Assembly (NCBI RefSeq): GCF_000002235.5
Contig: NW_022145615.1
Span: forward strand, 33,859,594 to 33,923,593
Length of the DNA stretch: 64,000 nucleotides
Direction of reading: 5' to 3'
Source: Strongylocentrotus purpuratus
Lineage: Eukaryota; Echinodermata; Echinoidea; Camarodonta; Strongylocentrotidae
In this document: positions 57,430 through 64,000 of the stretch, piece by piece
How positions within the stretch are numbered: the first letter of the stretch is position 1
How the letters are laid out: every line of letters starts with the position of its first letter
The notes under the pieces: generated by a model
What the model was told of the DNA's origin: nothing
The model's input: the letters and a program-made list of their open reading frames with translations, nothing else
Databases searched by the model: none
Program-made: the position numbers and the translations under genes

Positions 57430-58861
57430 GTAAGTATTATTGATTAAAATCTATTGTTTAACACGATCGCAAAGGCTTTCGAGAAAAAACATTTACCAAC
57501 CTCAGGAAATTCAAATGACATATTAGGTCATCCGAGCAACATGATTTATGTGCACACTAGGTATTACGAGTGCTCTTGAGTTTTGTTGTTTGTTGTAATT
57601 CTTTGCAGTCGAATTTGTCTGTACTTTACAACAAAAATTAAATAATAGTATTCAACCTGGAAGACTATAAATTGAAAACTTCTTGTATTCTACATTTTAT
57701 TTACGTGAATAAAAATGAAAATAATAACACTTCTTTATTGTAGTAGTTAAAAACGTAATTCAGGGAACCTGTCTTGGAGAATATCTAATTTTGGGATACT
57801 ACTTTAAAATAAATTCTGTTAAATATGGTTTTGAAAATTTGACTTATCGGTTTTTGACAATTTGAAGACCAAACATAATCGTGACTCTGATTTTCGTTGC
57901 GCATGTAATGTTTCACTGTGGGTTGGCACTGAAAATAGATATACAGTTGAAACAGACAATGAATAAAGAAATAAATAGCTTGGTCGATTTGTTTTGAAGC
58001 ATTATCTTCAAAAACCCGGACAGCATGAACTGTATTATCCTTAAAAATAACGTCTATAACCACTCTGAGATGGAAGATAATACCAATACGAAATGTATTA
58101 TGCAACGTCTAGTCTAATTATAGTTAGCTTTATTTTAAATAGTGAAGGACTTTAATAGGCCTATTAGGTAAATTGGCTTGACTAAATAAAGTAATAATCC
58201 ATTAAACGCGCGCTTTGGTGGATACAATTTTAGAAGTTAGGAAATGTTTTTTTCAGAGTAAAAAGTGTCCGTGGATCCGAGTCCCTGGGGACTTGGATCA
58301 CGATACTGCCGATAATACTTTACCGATGATCAGATTCCAAGTAAAGTTTACTATAAATAACCAATTCCGACATTCAGAAATGATTTTCGGTGACTGATGT
58401 GTCAAATGTGATCATTCACAACGGAAAGGCCAGCACACAAACAAATTACAGTTCCTCTCTCAGCTCTCTTTATGTCCATGTGACCTTTGGAAAAGTTCGT
58501 TCCCGATTTTGGTGCATGCGCAGTGTGCAATTACGAATTGTATAGGCCTATCACGATCCGTTAAATCTAATGCTGTTAAAGTACATAATGTATGCCAGTA
58601 TTATCGTATCTGGAGTAAAAGGCGATTATTTGACACAATTTTTGTTGCTTTCTTGCTTGTCGAAGATATGCAGTTAAAACTCAGACGAGTATTTTGGAGG
58701 ACCAACCAACCAAGAACCAATCATGTGATACTGCACGGCATAAATGTAGTACTATACTTTATTCGTTCATTCATTTATTTTTGTTGGGGGGGGGGGGGGA
58801 GTTACGCATTACTAATTGTTCTTTCGAAAATATGCAACATTGATAAAATTGTTTTTTGAAG

Positions 58862-59005
58862 CACCCCTAGCTAAACTAATGCTGGATCGGTGTGCATACC
58901 CAAGAGCTCTGACCACGGTGTGTGGCTTGCTTGGTGGACTGGCAATGATAGCTACTGCTTATACCCGAAACCTTTTCATCTTTGGTGCTCTCTTAATCTC
59001 ATCTT
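58862..59005 (+). CDS. SLC16/MCT-like gene B, exon 2
   Basis: 144 nt between acceptor TTTTTTGAAG and donor ATCTT|GTAAGT. It reads (A)PLAKLMLDRCAYPRAL then TTVCGLLGGLAMIATAYTRN and LFIFGALLISS: the helix 2-3 loop and helices 3-4. Exon size and phase equal those of gene A exon 2. The codon shared with exon 3 is TCA (Ser), where gene A has Ala. Confidence 0.92.
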
Positions 59006-59744
59006 GTAAGTTCATAGTTCATTTTATTTCTTCTTTCACAAACATTTGTACATAGAATTTCAAATAAAGTAACTGGAACAGCAGATTATCAATGTAACAA
59101 ACATAATTTGAAGCGCAATAGTAACGTTCAACATACAACTCTTGTTATTACCTAAAGAAATTCTATAAAAAAAGTTACTTATGTAAGATCATGTTCTGTA
59201 CATGTAAGAAAGAGGAGACCTTATAGAAGCTGGGCTTGTTAGAGCAAGGTCCTCAAACAGAATATAATATCTGAATGCTTAAATTTACACATGGGAAATA
59301 TTTACAAAAGAGATAGATGTATTATGAAAAGGAGAAAATGGGAAGATATATACTTAAGGATGGAGAGCGAAAGCACAAACCAGAACAAAACAACAACACA
59401 GAAAAGTTAAGAAGGAAAAAAGTTATATGTAGGAGAAATGATGATGGGGGAAGAAAAAGAAGAGAGATAGAGAAAAGAAAAAGTACAATAGAGGGACCCT
59501 TCAAAGGTTTCCTCATGCGCTCATACTTTCCACATTAGCTTAAAATGGGGGGGGGGGGTGGGGACATCCCCAACTATATGTAAGCCCTAAGTCAGAATTT
59601 AGATGCAAGTTTAACATTATATTGGCAAATGTGAGCTTCATCTCATTGTTGACATTGCCTCCAACCCAAAATCAGCATCTAGCATTGCCTGTATGAACGA
59701 TTCATTACGAGACTTTATAGCTATTAATATTATAATCATAATTA

Positions 59745-60118
59745 TCATTATCATCTTTGTTATTTATAATATTTCATGCATAATAGTAATAGTAGTAGTA
59801 ATAGTAGTAGTAGTAGTAATAGTAGTAGTAATAGTAGTAGTAGTAGAATGAAAAAAGGAGAATAAGTAGAAGTGGTAGTAGTAGTAGTATTAACAGTATA
59901 AGTATTAGTAGTAGTAGGAGTAGTCGTATTAGTAGTAATAATAGGAGTAGTAGTAGTACATGTAGTAGCAGTAGAAAGAGAAGTAGGAGTAGTATTGGTA
60001 GTAGTAGTAAACGAAGTATACGTAGTAGTGCAGTGTAGAAGTAGTAGTAGAAGTAATTATAATAATAATAATAATAATATTAATAATAATGATAATAATG
60101 ATCATAACATTAATAATA
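59745..60118. repeat. (AGT)n/(TAA)n microsatellite, about 370 bp
   Basis: Long runs of AGTAGT and ATAGTAGT, then (AATAAT)n. It lies in intron 2 of SLC16-like gene B. Confidence 0.92.
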
Positions 60119-60707
60119 ACAGTTTTTTTTATCAATCCTAAATTCCGGATGACACGATTTATCAATCAATGCAGAATAATACGTGTTGTATTAGACTGTA
60201 ATTCTATTTCGTAGTAGGTGTGATTTTGTAATTCACACCATAATGGAATCTTATAATTGGCCTTAAAACTTAGACCTCAAAAATATGATATACGATATTC
60301 GTCTTATCCTGAAGTTCAATTTCAATCTTGGTTTGTAAAACTTTGTACAGATTCAGGGGTACATTTTTTTATATTTATATTTTCCCAAATAAAATTAAAA
60401 CCTGTAAAAAATACTTTGTTTCTACCACAAAGCATTGAGGGATATAAGGTATTTTTTAAGCTCTAATGGAACATGAAGTCTGAAGCTCTTTTCCAAGTGC
60501 ATAGAGGGAAGATCTCCCCCCCCCCCTCCCACCTCGGCGAAATTTTTATTCCCAAACAGGTTTGCAATTTCTTATATTTCCGTTCTTTTCAATGGCTGAT
60601 ATGTTCTACGTCATTAGCAGCTTGGAAAGAGGTCACAAACAAATAGACTTTGATTTTTTTATTGCTTTGCCTCACTATTTAAAAAGTCAAAATAACAAAA
60701 AATGAAT

Positions 60708-60780
60708 AAACTGAGACTTGAACCCACCACTCTAAGATTGTATTACGCTGATCTTACCGATTGAGCCAACGATGGGTTAA
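60708..60780 (-). mobile_element. Decayed tRNA-like sequence
   Basis: On the minus strand TTGGCTCAATCGGTAAGATC resembles a D arm/A box, and GGTGGGTTCAAGTCTC a T arm/B box, at about tRNA spacing. The acceptor stem does not pair and the anticodon arm is not formed, so it is a SINE head or tRNA pseudogene. Confidence 0.5.
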
Positions 60781-61458
60781 TGAAACGTGATTCTGCATGA
60801 TTTCTATAACCCTATCACTCACCCTAACGGTTACGTCATTGCTAATGACGTAACATGTCAGCCAATCAGATGACCGGAAACATTAGCATTGGCAAACCTG
60901 TTTGGGAAAAAAATAGCCCCCGTAGACGGTCGAAAAAGAGAACAAAATTAAAAAGTGAAAGGAGTGAAAGAGAGCGCGCGAGAGAGAAAACATGCGGAGG
61001 TCATACAATCCCCTCCTACAAACACTCCTCATCTGAGTGATAGTGTATAGTTCTCTCGTATTTTATCCTCGTAGTAGGAGTGGTGCCCACATGAACTTCA
61101 GTGTCTCTTGAATAGCCAGACTAACGCTACGCCACTGCTCTTTCTTTAAAAAAAAAATTCTTTGCCACATCGTCTTCCATCTTTTCTAAATAACATGAGT
61201 TGCTCCTACTCCCCGCCCTCTCTCTCTCCTCCTCCCCGATACCGGTAAAGGTACAAATTGTAGGTCACATAATAATCTAATATTTTAGCATGAATGTTCT
61301 CTTATTTCTCTCTCTCTCTCTCTCTCGCTCTCTCTCGATTCCTGCTGTCATCCTCTTCTCCCACATCATTTTCCCCTCTTTTTCCCTCCTTCCCTTCTCT
61401 TCTCTCTCCCCAATATTTCCCACCTGCTCGCATTTCTTTGACACCTTTTCCTGGACAG

Positions 61459-62673
61459 CACTCTGTGCGTCTGTCTTGCATCGCCAGGCACCGATACTGC
61501 TGCATCAATACTTTCCCACCAACTTTGCCTTCATCAGTATCTCAACCTTCTTTGGAGCAATCATTGGCAGCCTGATCGTTCCCCTGATAATATCTCTAAG
61601 TTTGATGGCATACGGTGTTAGTGGAGCCCTTCTTGTCCTAGGAGGGGTATGGGCAAACATGCTACCCGTCGGATATGCTCTTAAAGTACCCACTGATCAG
61701 AGGGAGTCGACGGTACCTCTTGGTGTCAATGGCAGTGGTGGTGGTGGTGGTGGTGGTTGTGGTGTTGGTGGTTGTAGTGTTGGTGGTGACGCTGGAGGAA
61801 GTGGATATCCGAAGGATACGACACCGTTAATATCCAAACAACAGAAAGACAGCGTAGAAGGAGGCACTGCAGGTGGCAAAACCATTTGTGGACCGAATAG
61901 CCACCGTCCAGACGGACAAAACGGTATCACAAAGGAAAATTACACAGCTAAAGCCAAAAGTAAGCACCTCAACATCGAAATAAAAAGTATTGAGACGGGT
62001 GATGATACGGACAGTGATATCAGCTATCATGGTGAGGATGGCCCTTGTCACAACGGCAACAATGACATCACCGAAATTAATGAAGGAAGAAAGTGCTTAA
62101 TGCGTGCCGACAGCAGTGGAGATCACATGGAAACTTTCCCACACAGTCCGTCAGAGGTGAAAGCGGATCAGTCGTATTTCACTAGACTGATAAAAGATGT
62201 CACTCACTTCGATTTCCTGGTTTTGAATCCACTCGTGTCTTGCACTCTCATTCCGAGTGTTGGAATCTTTTTTATTATCATCGGAGGGTGGGATCTCTTC
62301 GAAGTTACCTATGGCATCTCACAGGGACTCGAACCCAGAACCGCAAATTTTATTCCCTTCGCTTCCATCACTGGATGTGCTGTTTCACAATGCGTCCTTA
62401 CCGTCATTCTGAGGTACAAACCCAAATATTGTGTCTTTCTTTTTTTCTTCTCCTGCTGCTGGTCGACCATCGGATTCTTCATGATCACACTGCATTCGTC
62501 TTTCGTTTACCTCTTGGTAATGTCGCTCATCATCGGTATCGGAGTCAATGGCGTCATCGTTACTTGCGAAGGCGTCATTGGTTTCGTTGTTGACGAAGAA
62601 GACTTTGCCGAAGCGTCGACGATCACAGATCTATCCATTGGTCTCGGATTGCTAGTATCTGGTCTTGTCGCAG
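61459..62673 (+). CDS. SLC16/MCT-like gene B, exon 3 (core of transporter)
   Basis: 1215-nt exon between acceptor TTTTCCTGGACAG and donor GCAG|GTAAGG. It covers the end of helix 4 through helix 11. Helices match gene A closely (LCASVLHRQAP, FISISTFFGAI, AYGVSGALL, GGWDLFEVTYGISQGLEPRT), including the Ser-for-Arg change in the helix 6 motif. The cytoplasmic loop is different and longer, and contains a run of seven Gly encoded by GGT repeats (about 61734-61756) and further GGCGVGG-type text. Sequence before 61459 is a CT-rich intron, although a frame stays open through it. The phase-1 end requires a final exon with helix 12 (about 38 codons in gene A), which is not found by 64000. Expected full length about 550 residues. 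Confidence 0.92.
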
Positions 62674-63305
62674 GTAAGGTATAGGGCCAGCAGTTTTGAA
62701 ATAGTCAGAGTTCACTTTTCATTCAAATTTGTCCTTGTTGATTTATTGGTAGTAAGTATTCTTCCCATTAAATTAATTTTGATGTAAATTTTCATTTTTA
62801 AATTGTTAAACTTACTCGTATCAATATTTGACAGCCTTTTAATCATCATATCTTTGCTTTATTCTATGTAATCTTATATCTAATTTGATTTAATTTGGTT
62901 GATTGGTTTCTGTCTGATTTTTATTTTTTCCTTTGCATGTATACGAGACATTACACAATGTGTATGTAAGGTAGGTGTGCCATTGAATGAAATATACATG
63001 TTTTAAATTACAAAAAGAGGGTCGACAAATTGAGTAGATCTTCATAGTAAACATCACTAACCTCAGAATACATAGATAAAATATAAACAGACAACAACTG
63101 AAGACAAAGGATAAAATTGAGTGCTAAGTGACTGGCTTCGGATGAATTATAAAAACAAATCAACCTAAGGCAATATCAACGGGCTTGTGTGTCACCTTTG
63201 GATAATTATGGGATACATTGCATGATACATATTATTAATCGGAACGTGATTTCTAGATGCAATACAAAAGGGTATCGAGATGATTTTATTTGCGATTGTG
63301 TCATG
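62674..63305 (+). other. Last visible intron of SLC16-like gene B
   Basis: AT-rich intronic sequence after the donor at 62674. No exon resembling gene A exon 4 (TDxSxSxKxLYWSLGG) was found. Confidence 0.6.
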
Positions 63306-64000
63306 CAGTGGCGGATCCAGGGAGGAGGCCCGGGAGGCCCGCCCCCCCCCCCCCCCTGGGGAAAAAAAGAAGGAAAAAAAAAAAGGAAAAAAAGAAGGAA
63401 AAAAAAAAGAAGGAACAAAAAAAGAAGGAACAAAAAAAGTAGGAAAAAAAGAGAAGGAAAAAAAAGGGAAAATATTTTTTTTTGTTGAAAAAATTGTCCC
63501 CCCAAGCCACTGAACGAAATATCTGACGACGTAATTTTTCCAATTTCCAGGGCAAAAATAAAAATGTGGAGAGAAAGGGCCCGCGGAACGGCGGGGATCG
63601 GGAACTTCCAGCTCCCCCCACACTTTTTTGACAAAGTATATTAAAGAGAAATAGAAAGAAAAAGAGCAAGAAAGAAAGAATAGTTAACCAGGCGCGGATC
63701 CAGGGGGGCCGAGCGGGCCTTGCCCCCCCCCCCCCCCCCGCAAAAAAAAAAAGGAGAGAGAGAGAGAAGGAAAGAAGGGAAAGGGAAAGAGGAGAGGAAG
63801 GGAAAAAAAGAAGAGGAAGAAGAGAAGAAAATGGGAAGAAGTAGATCGGGGGGGCAAAAGGACTTGCCTCCCAGGCTGTTGCCCCCCCCCCCCCTCCAAT
63901 CAAAAAATAAAAGAGAAGGAAGGAAAGGGAAAGAAAAAAGGAAAAGAGGAGATACAGGGAAGGAAAAAAGAGGAAGAAGAAAAGAAAAGAAGTTGGATAT
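63306..64000. mobile_element. Two nested hAT-like element starts
   Basis: CAGTGGCGGATCCAGG at 63306-63321 and CAGGCGCGGATCCAGG at 63689-63704 are both left ends of the family seen at 24069, 31182 and 45811. Each is followed by a C run (63343-63356, 63723-63739) and polypurine sequence. No right end is seen, so both continue past the window or are truncated. Long Lys-, Phe- or Ser-rich frames here are artefacts. Confidence 0.75.

Noticed and set aside
60708..60780. Possible tRNA gene; similar candidates at 35302, 38281, 40690 and 41400
   Set aside because: A- and B-box-like segments exist, but acceptor and anticodon stems do not form and several continue into repeated bodies. Treated as SINE heads.
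61290..61458. Extension of gene B exon 3 to an ATG at 61290
   Set aside because: The frame is open but the sequence is CT-rich intron. The splice acceptor at 61458 and the exact phase match to gene A place the exon start at 61459.
63192..63903. Long Phe/Ser/Lys-rich frames on both strands
   Set aside because: They come from polypurine and homopolymer filler of hAT-like elements.

Overview
The window is an AT-rich, intron-bearing, transposon-laden eukaryotic nuclear sequence. It has spliceosomal introns with long polypyrimidine tracts, CR1/L2-type LINE fragments, tRNA-derived SINEs, many short terminal-inverted-repeat elements, long homopolymer G/C runs and many microsatellites. Gene content (immunoglobulin-superfamily receptor, SLC16-type transporters, an SH3-ended protein) and repeat style suggest an invertebrate marine deuterostome, most likely an echinoderm such as a sea urchin. 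The species cannot be fixed from the sequence alone.

Layout. (1) 1-301: last coding exon (+) of a protein ending in an SH3 domain, perhaps a short-tailed class I myosin, followed by a long AT-rich tail. (2) 0.3-21.8 kb: no convincing complete gene; it holds a CRE/TATA promoter candidate near 6.6 kb, a 38-bp minisatellite near 8.5 kb, short DNA transposons and a SINE. (3) 21837-23528 (-): an intronless 563-residue receptor with three Ig domains, one membrane span and a tail ending in two ITIM motifs 24 residues apart. (4) 26280-37943 (-): a complete four-exon SLC16/MCT-like transporter (502 residues after splicing), whose two large introns are packed with LINE, MITE, SINE and foldback insertions. 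(5) 38-46 kb: a repeat field. (6) 46436-47059 (+): an intact 207-residue protein of unknown function with a glycine-zipper hydrophobic region and a two-motif DnaJ-type zinc site. (7) 47-57 kb: hairpin elements and a nearly full-length LINE (51.2-55.4 kb, -) with a PHD finger, endonuclease and reverse transcriptase, broken by one in-frame stop. (8) 57243-62673 (+): first three exons of a second SLC16-like gene, a head-to-head paralogue of the first; its last exon lies beyond the window. (9) 63.3-64 kb: nested ends of hAT-like elements.

The two transporter genes share exon lengths (187 and 144 nt for exons 1 and 2), intron phase (all phase 1) and near-identical membrane segments, while the central cytoplasmic loop has diverged completely. 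They are an inverted duplication. Both lack residues usually conserved in monocarboxylate transporters. Several mobile elements have clean target-site duplications, and one (31182-32708) has a matching empty site elsewhere in the window. The best candidates for new biology are the intronless ITIM receptor, the glycine-zipper/zinc protein, the divergent transporter pair, and the hAT-like element that carries a 1.4-kb minisatellite.
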